A stretch of 64,000 bases of DNA from Xanthobacteraceae bacterium (GCA_023954195.1 JAMLIK010000004.1:62001-126000); one strand, 5' to 3'; shown: positions 29,626 through 41,087, counted from the first letter of the stretch. The notes: generated by a model not told the origin, from the letters alone. Translations and numbers: made by a program.

Positions 29626-31785
29626 TCAAGCAGAAGCCTTGGCCTCCTTGCGGCGGGCGTGGAGGATGTATTCGGTGTAGCCGTTGGGTTGCTCGCGGCC
29701 CTTGAACACCAGGTCGCAGGCCGCCTGGAAGGCGACGCCGTCGAATGTCGGCGCCATCGGCTTGTAAAGCGGATCGCCGGCGTTCTGCTTGTCCACCACC
29801 ACCGCCATACGCTTCAGCGAATCCATCACCTGCTCGCGAGTGACGACGCCGTGTTGCAGCCAGTTGGCGAGATGCTGGCTGGAGATGCGCAAGGTGGCGC
29901 GGTCTTCCATCAGGCCGACGTCATGGATGTCCGGCACCTTGGAGCAGCCGACGCCCTGATCGATCCAGCGCACCACGTAGCCGAGAATGCCCTGACAATT
30001 GTTGTCGATCTCCTGCCGCACGTCGTCGGGCGCCCAGTTCGATTGCGACACCGGAATGGTGAGGATGTCGGACAGTTTCGCGCGCTGACCTCCGGCCTTC
30101 AGTTCCTTCTGACGCGCGTGGACGTCGACCTGATGATAGTGCAGCGCGTGCAAGGTCGCGGCGGTGGGCGAGGGCACCCACGCAGTGGTCGCGCCCGCTT
30201 TCGGATGGCCGATCTTCTGCGCCAGCATGTCGGCCATCTTGTCGGGCGCGGCCCACATGCCCTTGCCGACCTGGGCATGGCCCGGCAGGCCGTCGAGCAG
30301 GCCCATGTCGACGTTCCAGTCCTCGTAAGCCTTGATCCACGGCTGCGCCTTCATGTCGTTCTTGCGGATCATCGGCCCCGCTTCCATCGAGGTGTGGATC
30401 TCGTCGCCGGTGCGGTCGAGGAAGCCGGTGTTGATGAACATGATGCGGGCCGACGCGTTCTGGATGCAGGCCTTGAGGTTGACCGTGGTGCGGCGCTCCT
30501 CGTCCATGATGCCGACCTTCATGGTGTTGGCGGGCAGGCCGAGCATTTGTTCGACGCGGCCGAACACGTCGCAGGTCAGTTGCACCTCGTCGGGGCCGTG
30601 CATCTTCGGCTTGACGATGTAGATCGAGCCGGTGCGGCTGTTGCGCGTCTTGCCGCCGCTCTTGAGGTCGTGCAGGCCCAAAAGGCCGGAGACGGCGGCG
30701 TCGAGCAGGCCCTCGGGAATTTCCCGCCCCTGGTCGTCGAGCACCGCGTCGGTGAACATGTGATGGCCGACGTTGCGCATCAACAGCAGGCTGCGGCCGT
30801 GCAGCCTGACCTCCTTGCCGTCGGGGCCGGTGTAGACGCGGTCGGCGTTGAGCGCGCGGGTCATGGTCTTGCCGCCCTTCTCGAAGGTGTCTTCGAGGGT
30901 GCCCTTCATCAGGCCGAGCGTGTTGCGATAGACCAGCACCTTGTCCTCGGCATCGACGGCGGCGACCGAGTCCTCCATGTCGAGAATGGTGGAGACGGCG
31001 GCTTCCATCACGATGTCGGCGACGCCGGCCGGATCGTCCTTGCCGATGGCGTGGCTGCGGTCGATGACGATCTCGACATGCAGGCCGTTGTTGACCAGCA
31101 GGATCGCCTGGGGCGCGGCCGCGTCGCCACGGAAGCCGGCGAACTGCTTCGGATTCCTGAGAGCGACGTCGCCCTTGGCGGTCTTCGCCACCAGCGCGCC
31201 GTTCGCGACGCTGTAGCCGGTGACGTCGGCGTGGTGGCCGGAGGCGAGCGGCGCGGCCTCGTCGAGGAACGCCTTGGCCTTGGCGATCACCTTGTCGCCG
31301 CGCGCCTTGCTGTAGCCCTTGGCGGTGTCGCTGGGGTCGTGCGGGATGGCGTCGGTGCCGTAGAAGGCATCGTAGAGGCTGCCCCAGCGTGCGTTGGCGG
31401 CGTTGAGCGCATAGCGCGCGTTGGTCAGCGGCACCACCAGTTGCGGGCCGCAGATTTTGCCGATTTCCTCATCGACATTGGCGGTCTCGACGTCCTTGGT
31501 GGCGGGCTCCGGCCGCAGGTAGCCGATGTCCTTGAGGAAGGCGGTATAGGCGTTGACGTCGAACGGCTTGCCTTTGTGGGCGCGGTGCCAGTCGTCGATC
31601 TTGGCCTGCAACGTATCGCGCACCGCAAGCAATTCGCGGTTCCTCGGCCCGAGATCGCGGACGAGGCCGGCGAGGCCCGCCCAGAAGGCGTCGGAGGTGA
31701 CGCCCGTTCCGGGCAGGGCTTCCTTGACGATGAAATCGTGCAGGACGGGGGCGATCTTCAGTCCGTGGGCGTCGATGCGGTTCAT
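29626..31785 (-). CDS. glcB: malate synthase G
   Basis: 719 residues, the size of the monomeric G isoform. Condenses glyoxylate with acetyl-CoA to malate in the glyoxylate or glycolate pathway. Barrel signatures are [50 protein letters not shown] and [11 protein letters not shown]; the inserted alpha/beta domain occupies about residues 130-300. The start [13 protein letters not shown] matches the family; the frame stays open upstream to 32475 antisense-like through cysNC, which is coincidence. No isocitrate lyase gene is in the window. Confidence 0.96.
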   Translation of the reverse strand: MNRIDAHGLKIAPVLHDFIVKEALPGTGVTSDAFWAGLAGLVRDLGPRNRELLAVRDTLQAKIDDWHRAHKGKPFDVNAYTAFLKDIGYLRPEPATKDVETANVDEEIGKICGPQLVVPLTNARYALNAANARWGSLYDAFYGTDAIPHDPSDTAKGYSKARGDKVIAKAKAFLDEAAPLASGHHADVTGYSVANGALVAKTAKGDVALRNPKQFAGFRGDAAAPQAILLVNNGLHVEIVIDRSHAIGKDDPAGVADIVMEAAVSTILDMEDSVAAVDAEDKVLVYRNTLGLMKGTLEDTFEKGGKTMTRALNADRVYTGPDGKEVRLHGRSLLLMRNVGHHMFTDAVLDDQGREIPEGLLDAAVSGLLGLHDLKSGGKTRNSRTGSIYIVKPKMHGPDEVQLTCDVFGRVEQMLGLPANTMKVGIMDEERRTTVNLKACIQNASARIMFINTGFLDRTGDEIHTSMEAGPMIRKNDMKAQPWIKAYEDWNVDMGLLDGLPGHAQVGKGMWAAPDKMADMLAQKIGHPKAGATTAWVPSPTAATLHALHYHQVDVHARQKELKAGGQRAKLSDILTIPVSQSNWAPDDVRQEIDNNCQGILGYVVRWIDQGVGCSKVPDIHDVGLMEDRATLRISSQHLANWLQHGVVTREQVMDSLKRMAVVVDKQNAGDPLYKPMAPTFDGVAFQAACDLVFKGREQPNGYTEYILHARRKEAKASA

Positions 31786-31937
31786 AACGGGGTGTCTCAC
31801 GAGAGCGGTGGCAAGGGGCGGAATTTGGCGCGAAAACGCCGCGAAAAGCCCGTGCCGAGGCGGGTTGAGCGCCCCTTTTAGCGCCCGCCCGCCGCCGTGA
31901 GAAGGCCCCTGCGCGAGGACGACGCTGATGTTATTGG

Positions 31938-33854
31938 TCAGGATGCCGCGGGATCGGCGACGGCGTCGGGCAGCACACCGGTCCGGGCCAGCATCCGCGC
32001 GATGTCGGCGGTCGCCTCCGCGACGGTATGGCGCGAGGTGTCGAGGGTCAGCTCGCTGGCCTCGGGGGGCTGGTAATCGCCGCCGATGCCGGTGAAGCCG
32101 TCGAGGCCGCCGGCTCGCGCCTTGGCGTAGTGGCCCTTGGGATCGCGGCTTTCGCAGACCGCCGCCGGGGTCGCGACATGGACTTCGCGGAACAGCGCGC
32201 CACTGATACGCCGCGCCGCCGCGCGATCCTCGGCCGACGGCGACACCGCCGCGACGATGGCGATGTGGCCGTTGCGGGCGAGGTGCGCCGCGACTTCGGC
32301 GAGGCGGCGGACGTTCTCGCTGCGGTCGGTCGCGGAGAAGCCGAGATCGCCGTTGAGGCCGGCGCGCAGGGTATCGCCGTCGAGCAGCACCGGCGCGCCG
32401 CCGCCCTGGAACAGCCACCGCTCCAGCGCCCGCGCCAGGGTCGATTTGCCGGCGCCGGGCAGGCCGGTGAACCACACCACCGCGCCGCGATGGCGATAGC
32501 GCGCCGCGCGCTCCTCCGGCCGCAGCGCCGATTCCACCGGCACGATGTCGACCGGCGCCGCGCGCGGAGCGGCGTCGAGGCCGATCACCAGCCCGCCGCC
32601 GGCGATGCGGCCGTCGACCTCGATGACGAGGCGGCCGGTATGCGGATTGTCGGTGTGAAGATCGGCGGCGATCGGCTGGGTCAGCGCGATCTCGATTTCG
32701 CCGACATGGTTGCGGGCGATGACGGCGCTGGTGCCGCTGGCGAGTTCGCCGGGATCGATCGCCTGGTCGATGGCGGCGACGGTGGCCCGGCTTTCACGGG
32801 TGCCGAGTCGGACCAGGATGGCATCGCCGGCGTTGAGCGGCGTGTCGTGCAGCCAGAAGATCCGGGCGCGCAGCCGCCGCGTGGCGCGCGGCGCGGCGGC
32901 GGCATGGCCGATGATGTCGCCGCGCTCCAGGAACAGCTCGCGGTCGAGCGTGATGCCGACGGCATGGCCGGCGCGATGGGCGGTCTGCGGCGATGCCGCG
33001 GGCCAGCTTTCCACCGAACGGATTTTTGCGATCTTGCCGGCCGGCATGATGACGATCTCGTCGCCGCGCGCAAGACCCCCGGACTCGATGCGGCCGGCGA
33101 CGATGCGGCGGTCGTCGAACTTGTAGATCGCCTGCACCGGCAGCCGCAGCGGCAATTGCTCCAGCGCGCGCGCCGGCTCGAATTGATCGATCGCCCCGAT
33201 CACGGTCGGCCCCCCATGCCAGTCGAGCCGTGGCGAGGCCGCGCCGACGCCGTCGCCCTCGCGCGCCGAGATCGGAATGATCGCGGCCGGCGCGACGCCG
33301 AGGCCTTTGAGGTGCGCGGATATCTCGTCGCCGACTTCACGGAAACGCGCCTCGCTATAGCCGACGCGATCCATCTTGTTGACGACCACCGCCACCTGCT
33401 TCACGCCGAGCAGGTGCAGCAGATAGCCGTGGCGGCGGGTCTGGTCGCGGACGCCCTCATGGGCGTCGATCAACAGCAGCGCGGCGTCGGCCTGCGCCGC
33501 GCCGGTGATCATGTTGCGCAAAAATTCGGCATGGCCCGGCGCGTCGATCAGCACCACGTCGCGGTGCGGGGTGCGGAAGGCGATCTGCGTGGTGTCGATG
33601 GTGATGCCCTGATCGCGCTCGGTTTGCAGCGAATCGAGCAGGAACGACCATTCGAACGGCATGCCGCGCCGCGCGCTGACCGCCTTCAATGTGTCCAGCT
33701 TGCCGTCCGGCAAGCTTCCCGTCTCATGCAGCAGACGGCCGATCAGGGTCGATTTGCCGTGATCGACATGGCCGACGATGACGATGCGCACCAGCGGACG
33801 CGAGGACGTTGCAACGTTCGGAGCGACGGGACGATGGGCGACGATCATGTTCAT
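31938..33854 (-). CDS. cysNC: bifunctional sulfate adenylyltransferase subunit 1 / adenylylsulfate kinase
   Basis: 638 residues. The N-terminal EF-Tu-like GTPase (P-loop GHVDHGKS at residues 28-35, DAPGH, NKMD) drives APS synthesis with CysD; a beta-barrel pair spans about 230-430; the C-terminal APS kinase (P-loop GLPGAGKST near residue 460, [16 protein letters not shown]) phosphorylates APS to PAPS. The fusion, also known as NodQ in rhizobia, is common in alphaproteobacteria. It lies 35 bp downstream of cysD. Because CysH in this cluster looks like an APS reductase, PAPS may serve sulfation rather than reduction. Confidence 0.95.
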   Translation of the reverse strand: MNMIVAHRPVAPNVATSSRPLVRIVIVGHVDHGKSTLIGRLLHETGSLPDGKLDTLKAVSARRGMPFEWSFLLDSLQTERDQGITIDTTQIAFRTPHRDVVLIDAPGHAEFLRNMITGAAQADAALLLIDAHEGVRDQTRRHGYLLHLLGVKQVAVVVNKMDRVGYSEARFREVGDEISAHLKGLGVAPAAIIPISAREGDGVGAASPRLDWHGGPTVIGAIDQFEPARALEQLPLRLPVQAIYKFDDRRIVAGRIESGGLARGDEIVIMPAGKIAKIRSVESWPAASPQTAHRAGHAVGITLDRELFLERGDIIGHAAAAPRATRRLRARIFWLHDTPLNAGDAILVRLGTRESRATVAAIDQAIDPGELASGTSAVIARNHVGEIEIALTQPIAADLHTDNPHTGRLVIEVDGRIAGGGLVIGLDAAPRAAPVDIVPVESALRPEERAARYRHRGAVVWFTGLPGAGKSTLARALERWLFQGGGAPVLLDGDTLRAGLNGDLGFSATDRSENVRRLAEVAAHLARNGHIAIVAAVSPSAEDRAAARRISGALFREVHVATPAAVCESRDPKGHYAKARAGGLDGFTGIGGDYQPPEASELTLDTSRHTVAEATADIARMLARTGVLPDAVADPAAS

Positions 33855-33889
33855 GGCGGGACTCTGAAAGTTCGCGGGGGCCGTGAGAG

Positions 33890-34798
33890 TTAGAGATAGC
33901 CGGCGACGCGCAGCCGCTCGAACGCATCTTCGGTTTCGTGATCCAGCGCGCGGCCGGAGCGCTCCGGCACCTTGGTCGCGGCCAGTTCATCGAGAATTTC
34001 CGCGACGTTTGAGGCATTGGACTCGACCGGGAAGGTGATGTCGGCGTCGCCCAGCGAGCGATAGCGCTTGCCGTTTTTGGCGAGATACAGCGGGATGATT
34101 GGGATGTTCTCGCGCTGGGTGTAAGCCCAGATATCCGCCTCGGTCCAATGCAGGATCGGGTGGATGCGCAGGTGCGCGCCGGGCGGCGGGGCAGCGTTGA
34201 AGTGATCCCAGAATTCGGGCGGCTGATCGCGCACGTCCCAGCCGCCCTCCGCGCCGCGCGGCGAGAACACCCGCTCCTTGGCGCGGGTCGCCTCCTCGTC
34301 GCGGCGGATGCCGGCGATCAGGCCGTCGAAGCCGTATTTGGCCAGCGCCAGCTTCAGCCCCTCGGTTTTACGCGCGGCGGAGCGCGCCGCTGGCGGCAGG
34401 GTCGGATCGACCGCGTCGATCGGCGGGCATGGCTCGACGCGCAGGTCGAGATCCCATTCGCGGCCGTAGCGGTCGCGGAACGCATACATCTCCGGAAATT
34501 TCTTGCCGGTGTCGACATGCAGCGCCGGAAACGGCACGCGGCCGAAGAACGCCTTGCGCGCCAGCCAGATCATTACGTTGGAATCCTTGCCGAGCGACCA
34601 CAGCAGCGCCAGCCGCTTCAACCGCGCGAAGGCCTCGCGAAAAATGTAGACGCTCTGTGCCTCCAACTGATCGAGCCGGTCCATCGACGGCGCCGCCGGT
34701 CCGTTCGGGTCTGGCGCGGTTTGTGCATGGTTCGGGAGCGATGAGCGGGGAAACGGCTGCGGTTCCCCGGTGGGCAGGGTGGGCGAAGGACGATCCAT
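33890..34798 (-). CDS. cysD: sulfate adenylyltransferase subunit 2
   Basis: 302 residues. ATP sulfurylase catalytic subunit making adenylyl sulfate from sulfate and ATP, driven by CysN. The PP-loop SLGKDSNVM is present, followed by [33 protein letters not shown] and the C-terminal arginine/glycine-rich tail. The N-terminus is uncertain: ATG 34798 gives a Pro-rich lead of 38 residues before the conserved [18 protein letters not shown], which could itself be the start at 34684; no strong ribosome site separates them. First gene of the cysD-cysNC operon. Confidence 0.93.
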   Translation of the reverse strand: MDRPSPTLPTGEPQPFPRSSLPNHAQTAPDPNGPAAPSMDRLDQLEAQSVYIFREAFARLKRLALLWSLGKDSNVMIWLARKAFFGRVPFPALHVDTGKKFPEMYAFRDRYGREWDLDLRVEPCPPIDAVDPTLPPAARSAARKTEGLKLALAKYGFDGLIAGIRRDEEATRAKERVFSPRGAEGGWDVRDQPPEFWDHFNAAPPPGAHLRIHPILHWTEADIWAYTQRENIPIIPLYLAKNGKRYRSLGDADITFPVESNASNVAEILDELAATKVPERSGRALDHETEDAFERLRVAGYL

Positions 34799-34942
34799 GT
34801 GCGGCGCCTGAAATTGAGAGCAAAGCATTCTGTTTTTCAGGGCGAGATAGAAGTAAAATTTTTCTATTTACGTCCTGTGATATAGGGATATACAGAAAAT
34901 AATTCTAGTCAACCCTCAAGTTGGTTGAGCGTGGAGTTGGGC
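34799..34942. promoter_or_regulatory. divergent cysD / cysG control region with dyads
   Basis: 144 bp, strikingly AT-rich against its surroundings. GTAAA (34853-34857) is mirrored by TTTAC (34867-34871), and CTGTGATAT (34875-34883) is imperfectly mirrored by ATATACAG (34888-34895). Such dyads between divergent sulfate genes are good candidates for a sulfur regulator site; the regulator itself is not in this window. Confidence 0.5.
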
Positions 34943-36373
34943 ATGAATTGGCTTCCGGTTTTTCTCGATCTGCGATGCGGCGAGGTGCTGCTGGTGGGCG
35001 GCGGCGAGTTGGCGCGCGCCAAGCTGCGCATTCTGGCGGCCGCGCGGGCGCGGATCCGCTGGCACGTCACCGACGGCGACCACGATCTCGCCGGCTTCGA
35101 TGCCGACGCCGCCGCGCGCATCACGTTCGACGCGCGGGACCCGGCGCGGATTGATCTCGGCGGCGTCGTCGCCGTGCTGTGCGCCGGCGCCGGCGCGGTT
35201 GGCGTCGCGGTCGCGGCGCGCGCGCGCGCGCTCGGCGTGCCGGTCAACGTGATGGACGATCTCGAACACTCGACCTTTATCTCGCCCGCCATCGTCGACC
35301 GCGGCGACGTGGTGGTAGCGATCGGCACCGGCGGCGCGTCGCCGGTGGTGGCGCGGCGGGTGCGCGAGCGCATCGAGGCGGCGCTGCCGGCGCGGATCGG
35401 CGACCTCGCCGGCTTCGTCGGCCGCTGGCGCAAGAGCGTTCACGCGCGGATTTCGGAATTCGCGCTGCGCCGACGCTTCTGGGAGCGTGTCGTCGATGGC
35501 CCGATCGGCGCGGCGGTTCTCGAAGGCCGCGAGGACGCGGCGGAGGCGGCGCTGCGCGACATCGCCGATCCTTCCGCTTTCGCGGGCGGCAATGATGCCG
35601 GCAGGGCCGAGGGCTTTGTCACGCTGGTCGGCGCCGGGCCGGGCGATCCCGATCTGCTGACCGTGAAAGCGCTGCGCGCGTTGCAGGATGCCGATGTGGT
35701 GTTCCACGACGAGCTGGTGTCGCCGGCGATTCTCGACCGCGCCCGCCGCGACGCCGCGCGCGTGCCGGTCGGCCGCAGGATCGGCAAGCCCGGCATCGGG
35801 CAGGACGCGGTCAATCGCCTGCTGATCGAGGCGGCGCGCGCGGGCCGCCGCGCGGTGCGGTTGAAGGGCGGCGATCCATTCGTGTTCGGCCGTGGCGGCG
35901 AGGAGGTCGAGGCGCTGCGCGCGGCGGGCGTGGCCTATGCCGTGGTGCCGGGCGTCACCGCCGCGCTCGGCGCGGCATCGAGCTTCGAGGTGCCGCTGAC
36001 ATTTCGCCGCGAGGCGCAGCGCGTCACCTTTCTCACCGCGCATCGCGCGAATGACGCGGCGCGGGTCGATTGGACCTCGCTCGCCGATCTTGAAACCACT
36101 GTCGTCGTGTACATGGGCATGACGGCGGCCTCCACGATCCGCGACGGGATGCTTGCCGCCGGGCGCTCGCCGAAGACGCCGGTCGGCGTGTTCGCGCGGG
36201 TGACCCGACCGGATTCGCAAGCGGCGACCGGCGTGCTTGAGGACCTGCCCGAGCTTGTGCGGAAGATCGACGGCGGCCCGGCGATCCTCGTCATCGGCGA
36301 CGTCGTCGCGCGTTCCGCGCCGTGGCGCGCCTCGGTGCCGGCGCGCCCCAGCCTGCTGATGGCCGCCGAATGA
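34943..36373 (+). CDS. cysG: siroheme synthase (CysG)
   Basis: 476 residues. Trifunctional enzyme: the N-terminal half (about 1-210, VLLVGGGELARAK) is precorrin-2 dehydrogenase/ferrochelatase, the C-terminal half (about 220-465, TLVGAGPGDPDLLTVKA, HDELVSPAIL, VVPGVTAALG) is uroporphyrinogen III methyltransferase. It makes siroheme, the cofactor of sulfite and nitrite reductases. ATG 34943 follows GGAG by 6 bp; a TTG at 34925 in frame is weaker. The stop overlaps the cysH start as ATGA. The gene is divergent from cysD. Confidence 0.95.
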   Translation: MNWLPVFLDLRCGEVLLVGGGELARAKLRILAAARARIRWHVTDGDHDLAGFDADAAARITFDARDPARIDLGGVVAVLCAGAGAVGVAVAARARALGVPVNVMDDLEHSTFISPAIVDRGDVVVAIGTGGASPVVARRVRERIEAALPARIGDLAGFVGRWRKSVHARISEFALRRRFWERVVDGPIGAAVLEGREDAAEAALRDIADPSAFAGGNDAGRAEGFVTLVGAGPGDPDLLTVKALRALQDADVVFHDELVSPAILDRARRDAARVPVGRRIGKPGIGQDAVNRLLIEAARAGRRAVRLKGGDPFVFGRGGEEVEALRAAGVAYAVVPGVTAALGAASSFEVPLTFRREAQRVTFLTAHRANDAARVDWTSLADLETTVVVYMGMTAASTIRDGMLAAGRSPKTPVGVFARVTRPDSQAATGVLEDLPELVRKIDGGPAILVIGDVVARSAPWRASVPARPSLLMAAE

Positions 36374-37086
36374 CGATGCTTTCGAGCGAGACCGAAACCG
36401 TTGCCGCCGCCGCGCGCCTCGACCGCCAATTGGCGCAGGCGTCGCCGACGGCGATCGTCGAGGCCGCGTTGCGCGCGGTCGGCCGCGCGCGCCTCGCGGC
36501 GGTGTCGTCGTTCGGCACCGAATCCGCCGCGCTGCTGAAAGTCGTGGCCGACGTCGATCCGGCGATCCCGGTGCTGTTTCTCGACACCGGCTGGCTGTTC
36601 GACGAAACCCTGGCCTATCGCGACACCTTGATCGCGCGACTCGGCTTGCGCGACGTGCGCACGATCGCGCCGCGCGCCGCCGATCTCGCGCATCACGATG
36701 CCGACGGCGAATTGTGGTTCTCCGATCCGGATTCCTGCTGCCGCATCCGCAAGGTCGAGCCGCTGCGGCGCGCGCTGTCGCCGTTCACCGCGTGGCTCAA
36801 CGGCCGCAAGCGCTTCCAGGGCGGCGCGCGCGCCAGCATTCCCGTGGTCGAGGACGACGGCGCGCGATTGAAGTTCAATCCGTTCGCCAACGCCGCGCGC
36901 GAAGACATAGAGGCGATCTATGCGCAAGCCGCGTTGCCGCCGCATCCGCTCGCTGCATCCGGCTTTCGCTCGGTCGGCTGCATGCCCTGCACCTCGCGCG
37001 CCGCGGCCGATGAGGATTCGCGCGCCGGTCGCTGGCGCGGCCGCGCCAAGACGGAATGCGGCATCCACACCACCAAGACTTCGTAG
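36370..37086 (+). CDS. cysH: adenylylsulfate (APS/PAPS) reductase
   Basis: 238 residues. Reduces activated sulfate to sulfite using thioredoxin or similar donors. SSFGTESAALLK is the nucleotide-binding loop and FLDTGWLFDETL follows. Two paired cysteine motifs, CCRIRKVEPL and GCMPCTSR, are the ligands of the 4Fe-4S cluster that marks APS reductases, and the catalytic cysteine is in TECGIHTTK at the C-terminus. The start overlaps the cysG stop by four bases, so translation is coupled. No cysI, DUF2849 or DUF934 gene accompanies it as it often does in related bacteria. Confidence 0.94.
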   Translation: MTMLSSETETVAAAARLDRQLAQASPTAIVEAALRAVGRARLAAVSSFGTESAALLKVVADVDPAIPVLFLDTGWLFDETLAYRDTLIARLGLRDVRTIAPRAADLAHHDADGELWFSDPDSCCRIRKVEPLRRALSPFTAWLNGRKRFQGGARASIPVVEDDGARLKFNPFANAAREDIEAIYAQAALPPHPLAASGFRSVGCMPCTSRAAADEDSRAGRWRGRAKTECGIHTTKTS

Positions 37087-37208
37087 CAAATTGCCGCTGC
37101 GGCGCGACAAACATTGAAATGCGGTTTCGTTGACTTGGAGGCCGCGATTCAACAGCTTTATCGAAGTGATCCGCGTGACGATATTGTCCCGGACAATCGG
37201 AGAGCGAC

Positions 37209-38219
37209 ATGTATCGCCGCACATCCCTTGCCGCCGCTTCGTTGTTACTTGCAAGTCCGTCGTTGCTACGGGTGACGCCGTCTCACGCGGCGGATCTCTC
37301 GCTGCTCAACGTGTCATACGACCCGACGCGCGAACTCTACGCCGATTTCAACAAGGCGTTCATCGCCGCCTATCAAAAGGAAACCGGCAAGAGCGTCGAG
37401 ATCAGGCAGTCGCATGGCGGCTCGGGATCGCAGGCGCGCTCGGTGATCGACGGCTTGCAGGCCGACGTCGTCACGCTGGCGCTGGCCTATGACATCGATG
37501 CCATCGCCAACAAGGGATTGCTGGCGACCGATTGGCAGAAGCGCCTGCCGCGAAATTCCTCGCCCTACACCTCGACCATCGTGTTCCTGGTGCGCAAGGG
37601 CAATCCGAAAGGCGTCAGGGATTGGGACGATCTGGTCAAGCCGGGCGTCAGCGTCATCACGCCGAACCCGAAAACCTCCGGCGGCGCGCGCTGGAACTAC
37701 CTCGCCGCATGGGGCTACGCCGAGAAGAAGTTCGGCGGCGAGGACAAGGTCAGGCAATTCGTCGGCGCCGTCTATCGGAATGTTCCGGTGCTCGACACCG
37801 GCGCGCGCGGATCGACCGTGACCTTCGTCGAGCGCGGCGTTGGCGACGTGCTGCTGGCGTGGGAGAACGAGGCGTTTCTGGCGCTGAAAGAATTCGGCAA
37901 GGACAAGTTCGAGATCGTGGTGCCCTCGATCTCCATTCTGGCGGAACCGCCGGTCGCCGTGGTCGACAAGGTGGTCGATAAGAAGGGAACGCGCGCGGTC
38001 GCGGAGGCTTATCTGAAATACTGGTACACCAGCGAAGCGCAGGACATCGCCGGCCGCAACTACTACCGCCCGACCGATCCCGAGATCGCCAAGAAGTACG
38101 CCGAGGCGTTTCCGAAGGTCGAACTGTTCAGGATCGACGACGTGTTCGGTGGCTGGACCAAGGCGCAGAAGACCCATTTCTCGGATGGTGGTGTGTTCGA
38201 TCAGATCTACAAGAATTGA
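37209..38219 (+). CDS. sbp: sulfate ABC transporter, periplasmic binding protein
   Basis: 336 residues with a signal peptide ([20 protein letters not shown], cleaved near SHA-AD). Binds sulfate or thiosulfate in the periplasm: [32 protein letters not shown] and the WENEAF segment are typical of the Sbp/CysP family. GGAGAG lies 6 bp before the start. It heads the sbp-cysT-cysW-cysA operon and follows cysH by 122 bp, enough for a promoter of its own. Whether it prefers sulfate or thiosulfate cannot be read. Confidence 0.94.
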   Translation: MYRRTSLAAASLLLASPSLLRVTPSHAADLSLLNVSYDPTRELYADFNKAFIAAYQKETGKSVEIRQSHGGSGSQARSVIDGLQADVVTLALAYDIDAIANKGLLATDWQKRLPRNSSPYTSTIVFLVRKGNPKGVRDWDDLVKPGVSVITPNPKTSGGARWNYLAAWGYAEKKFGGEDKVRQFVGAVYRNVPVLDTGARGSTVTFVERGVGDVLLAWENEAFLALKEFGKDKFEIVVPSISILAEPPVAVVDKVVDKKGTRAVAEAYLKYWYTSEAQDIAGRNYYRPTDPEIAKKYAEAFPKVELFRIDDVFGGWTKAQKTHFSDGGVFDQIYKN

Positions 38220-38242
38220 TCGTGGCGCGGGGAGGCGGTGTC

Positions 38243-39079
38243 GTGACAGCACGAGCGGGACGACGAGACACCTTGCCGGGGTTCGGCCTGACCATGGGGC
38301 TGACGCTGACATGGCTGTCGATCATCATCCTGATCCCGCTTGCGGGGCTGTTCCTGAAAACCTTCGAACTCAGCCTCGCCGAGTTCGTCGGCATCGTCAC
38401 CAGCCGCCGCACGCTGAACGCGCTGAAGATCTCGTTCGGTCTGGCCTTCGCGGCGGCGCTGGTCAATCTGGTGATGGGCGGCATCGTGGTCTGGGCGCTG
38501 GTGCGCTATCGCTTTCCGGGCCGCCGCCTGTTCGACGCCATCGTCGATATTCCCTTCGCGCTGCCGACCGCGGTGGCGGGCATCGCGCTGACGTCGCTGT
38601 TCGCGCGGAACGGATGGCTCGGCGCGCCGCTGGCCGAACTCGGTATCAAGGTGGCGTTCACGCCGCTCGGCATCTTCATGGCGATGGTCTTCATCGGCAT
38701 TCCGTTCGTGGTGCGCACGGTGCAGCCGGTGCTGATCGATCTGGATCCGGAAATCGAGGAGGCGGCGGCGAGCCTCGGCGCCGACCGCTGGCAGACCATC
38801 CGGCGAGTGATCCTGCCGAGCCTCGTGCCGGCGCTGCTCACCGGCTTCGCGTTGGCGTTCGCGCGCGCCGTCGGCGAATACGGCTCGGTGATCTTCATCG
38901 CCGGCAACCTGCCCAACGTCTCGGAGATCGCGCCGCTCCTGATCGTGATCCGGCTCGCCGAATTCCGTTACGCCGACGCCACCGCCATCGCCGTCGTCAT
39001 GCTGGTCGCGGCGTTCCTGGTCATTCTCGTCGTCAACCGCCTGCAACACTGGGCGCAGACGCGCATCCCGGTTCACTAG
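38243..39079 (+). CDS. cysT: sulfate ABC transporter permease
   Basis: 278 residues with six predicted membrane helices. The cytoplasmic EAA loop ([23 protein letters not shown], read in parts) contacts the CysA ATPase. Partner of CysW in the membrane channel. The GTG at 38243 is chosen because GGGGAGG stands 7 bp upstream; a TTG at 38216 overlapping the sbp stop is less likely. It follows sbp by 23 bp and precedes cysW by 10 bp. Confidence 0.94.
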   Translation: MTARAGRRDTLPGFGLTMGLTLTWLSIIILIPLAGLFLKTFELSLAEFVGIVTSRRTLNALKISFGLAFAAALVNLVMGGIVVWALVRYRFPGRRLFDAIVDIPFALPTAVAGIALTSLFARNGWLGAPLAELGIKVAFTPLGIFMAMVFIGIPFVVRTVQPVLIDLDPEIEEAAASLGADRWQTIRRVILPSLVPALLTGFALAFARAVGEYGSVIFIAGNLPNVSEIAPLLIVIRLAEFRYADATAIAVVMLVAAFLVILVVNRLQHWAQTRIPVH

Positions 39080-39089
39080 GAGCGCCGCG

Positions 39090-39959
39090 ATGTCCGAGAG
39101 CGCGATCCAGTTCTATCCGGAAAGGGCAACGGCGCGCAGCGAGCCCTGGCTGGCCCGCGCGATCATCATCGGCCTGACCATGCTGTTTTTAACGGTGTTC
39201 GTGGTGCTGCCGCTGGCGATCGTGTTCGTCCAGGCTTTTTCGCACGGCGCCGGCGCTTATTTCGCGGCGCTGACCGAACCCGAGTCGCTGTCGGCGATCC
39301 GGCTGACGCTGGCGGTGGCGGCGATCTCGGTCGGCCTCAATCTGATGTTCGGGCTGATCGCGGCGTGGGCCATTGCCAAGTTCGAGTTTCGCGGCAAGAG
39401 CGTTCTCGTCACCCTGATCGATCTGCCGTTCTCGGTCAGTCCGGTGATCGCCGGCCTGGTGTTCGTGTTGCTGTTCGGCGCGCAGGGCACCCTCGGGCCG
39501 TGGCTGCAACGCCATGATATCCAGATCCTGTTCGCGGTGCCGGGGATCGCGCTGGCAACGACGTTCGTGACATTCCCGTTCGTGTCCCGCGCGCTGATTC
39601 CGTTGATGCAGGAACAGGGAACGCTGGAGGAGGAGGCCGCGCTCTCGCTCGGCGCGTCGGGGTTGCAGACCTTCTTCCGCGTCACGCTGCCGAACATCAA
39701 GTGGGGCGTGCTCTATGGCGTGCTGCTCTGTAACGCGCGCGCCATGGGCGAGTTCGGCGCGGTGTCGGTGGTGTCCGGCCATATTCGCGGCGAGACCAAC
39801 ACCATGCCGCTGCTGGTCGAAATTCTTTATAATGAATACCAGTTCGTGGCGGCGTTCGCCGTCGCCTCGCTGCTGGCTTTGCTGGCGCTGGTCACGCTCG
39901 TGGCGAAGACCGTGCTGGAACGGCATCTCGATCAGGGGCGACAGACGCGTGACGATTGA
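39090..39959 (+). CDS. cysW: sulfate ABC transporter permease
   Basis: 289 residues, six predicted membrane helices, EAA loop [19 protein letters not shown], and the conserved [19 protein letters not shown] near the C-terminus that marks CysW. AGGAG overlapping the cysT stop is its ribosome site. Its 3' end overlaps the cysA start by 11 bp, so subunits are produced in coupled fashion. Confidence 0.94.
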   Translation: MSESAIQFYPERATARSEPWLARAIIIGLTMLFLTVFVVLPLAIVFVQAFSHGAGAYFAALTEPESLSAIRLTLAVAAISVGLNLMFGLIAAWAIAKFEFRGKSVLVTLIDLPFSVSPVIAGLVFVLLFGAQGTLGPWLQRHDIQILFAVPGIALATTFVTFPFVSRALIPLMQEQGTLEEEAALSLGASGLQTFFRVTLPNIKWGVLYGVLLCNARAMGEFGAVSVVSGHIRGETNTMPLLVEILYNEYQFVAAFAVASLLALLALVTLVAKTVLERHLDQGRQTRDD

Positions 39960-40986
39960 ACTGGCCAACATCACCAAGAGGTTCGGCGCCTTCGCCGCGC
40001 TCGACGGCGTCGATCTTACCGTCGCCGACGGCGAGTTGCTGGCGCTGCTTGGCCCCTCCGGGTCGGGCAAGACCACCCTGCTGCGAATCATCGCCGGGCT
40101 CGACTGGCCCGACGGCGGCACGGTCGCGTTCGACGGCGAAAACGCGCTGGCGCGCGGCGCGGGCGAGCGGCAGGTCGGCTTCGTGTTTCAGCATTACGCG
40201 CTGTTCCGTCACATGAGCGTGTTCGAGAACGTCGCGTTCGGCATGCGGGTGCAGCCGCGCGCCATTCGCAAGGACGAAGCCGGCATCCACGCGCGGGTGA
40301 AGGAATTGCTCGATCTGGTGCAACTCGACTGGCTCGCGGATCGCTATCCGGGCCAACTGTCCGGCGGCCAGCGGCAGCGCATCGCGCTCGCTCGGGCGCT
40401 GGCGACCGCGCCGCGCATCCTTCTGCTCGACGAACCGTTCGGCGCGCTCGACGCCAAGGTGCGCAAGGAACTGCGCCGCTGGCTGCGCGCGCTGCACCAG
40501 GAGATCAACGTCACCTCGGTGTTCGTCACCCACGATCAGGAGGAGGCGCTGGAAGTCGCCAACCGCGTCGTGGTGATGGACAAGGGCCGGATCGAGCAGG
40601 TCGGCACGCCGGGCGAGATCTACGACGAGCCGGCGACGGCGTTCGTCCATGGCTTCATCGGCGAGTCCATCGTGCTGCCGGTCAATGTCGCCGAGGGCCG
40701 GGTCTGGATCGGCGACCAGCCGCTGAACATCGCCGCGCCCAATGTCGGAGGCCCGTCGAAGCTCTATGTGCGCCGACACGACCTGCGGGTCGGCTCCGAG
40801 AGCGTCGGCCTGCGCGGCGCGGTGCGCCATGTGCGCGCGTTCGGCGCGATCCAGCGCGCCGATATCGCGGTCCGCACCGGCGGCGGCGAGACGGTGATCG
40901 AGATCGACACCCCGCGCGACCAGCCACTCAGGGCCGGCGAGACGGTGGAACTGCACCCGCGGCGCTATCGCATTTTCGCGGATTGA
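39949..40986 (+). CDS. cysA: sulfate ABC transporter ATP-binding protein
   Basis: 345 residues. Energises sulfate import. Walker [10 protein letters not shown], signature [15 protein letters not shown], Walker [13 protein letters not shown] and the H-loop [12 protein letters not shown] are intact; a C-terminal regulatory TOBE-like domain of about 100 residues follows, with [12 protein letters not shown] at 39949 lies inside the end of cysW; it is the start that matches [13 protein letters not shown] of the family. Last gene of the operon. Confidence 0.94.
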   Translation: MTIELANITKRFGAFAALDGVDLTVADGELLALLGPSGSGKTTLLRIIAGLDWPDGGTVAFDGENALARGAGERQVGFVFQHYALFRHMSVFENVAFGMRVQPRAIRKDEAGIHARVKELLDLVQLDWLADRYPGQLSGGQRQRIALARALATAPRILLLDEPFGALDAKVRKELRRWLRALHQEINVTSVFVTHDQEEALEVANRVVVMDKGRIEQVGTPGEIYDEPATAFVHGFIGESIVLPVNVAEGRVWIGDQPLNIAAPNVGGPSKLYVRRHDLRVGSESVGLRGAVRHVRAFGAIQRADIAVRTGGGETVIEIDTPRDQPLRAGETVELHPRRYRIFAD

Positions 40987-41087
40987 ACCGCGACGTCGCC
41001 GGCCGCCGCCGAAATGCGAAAGCCGTTCACCTTTCAGCCATGGTTGATGTGCAACAACGGCGGCATCGGAGCGGTGGGGGTTCGGAA

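Noticed and set aside
29545..31881. 778-codon plus-strand open frame across glcB
   Set aside because: Antisense to malate synthase G, same low-complexity character, no ribosome site.
29626..32475. Extension of malate synthase to 949 codons
   Set aside because: The extra N-terminal 230 codons lie in a wrong frame of cysNC and have no family resemblance; the true start MNRIDAHGL is at 31785.
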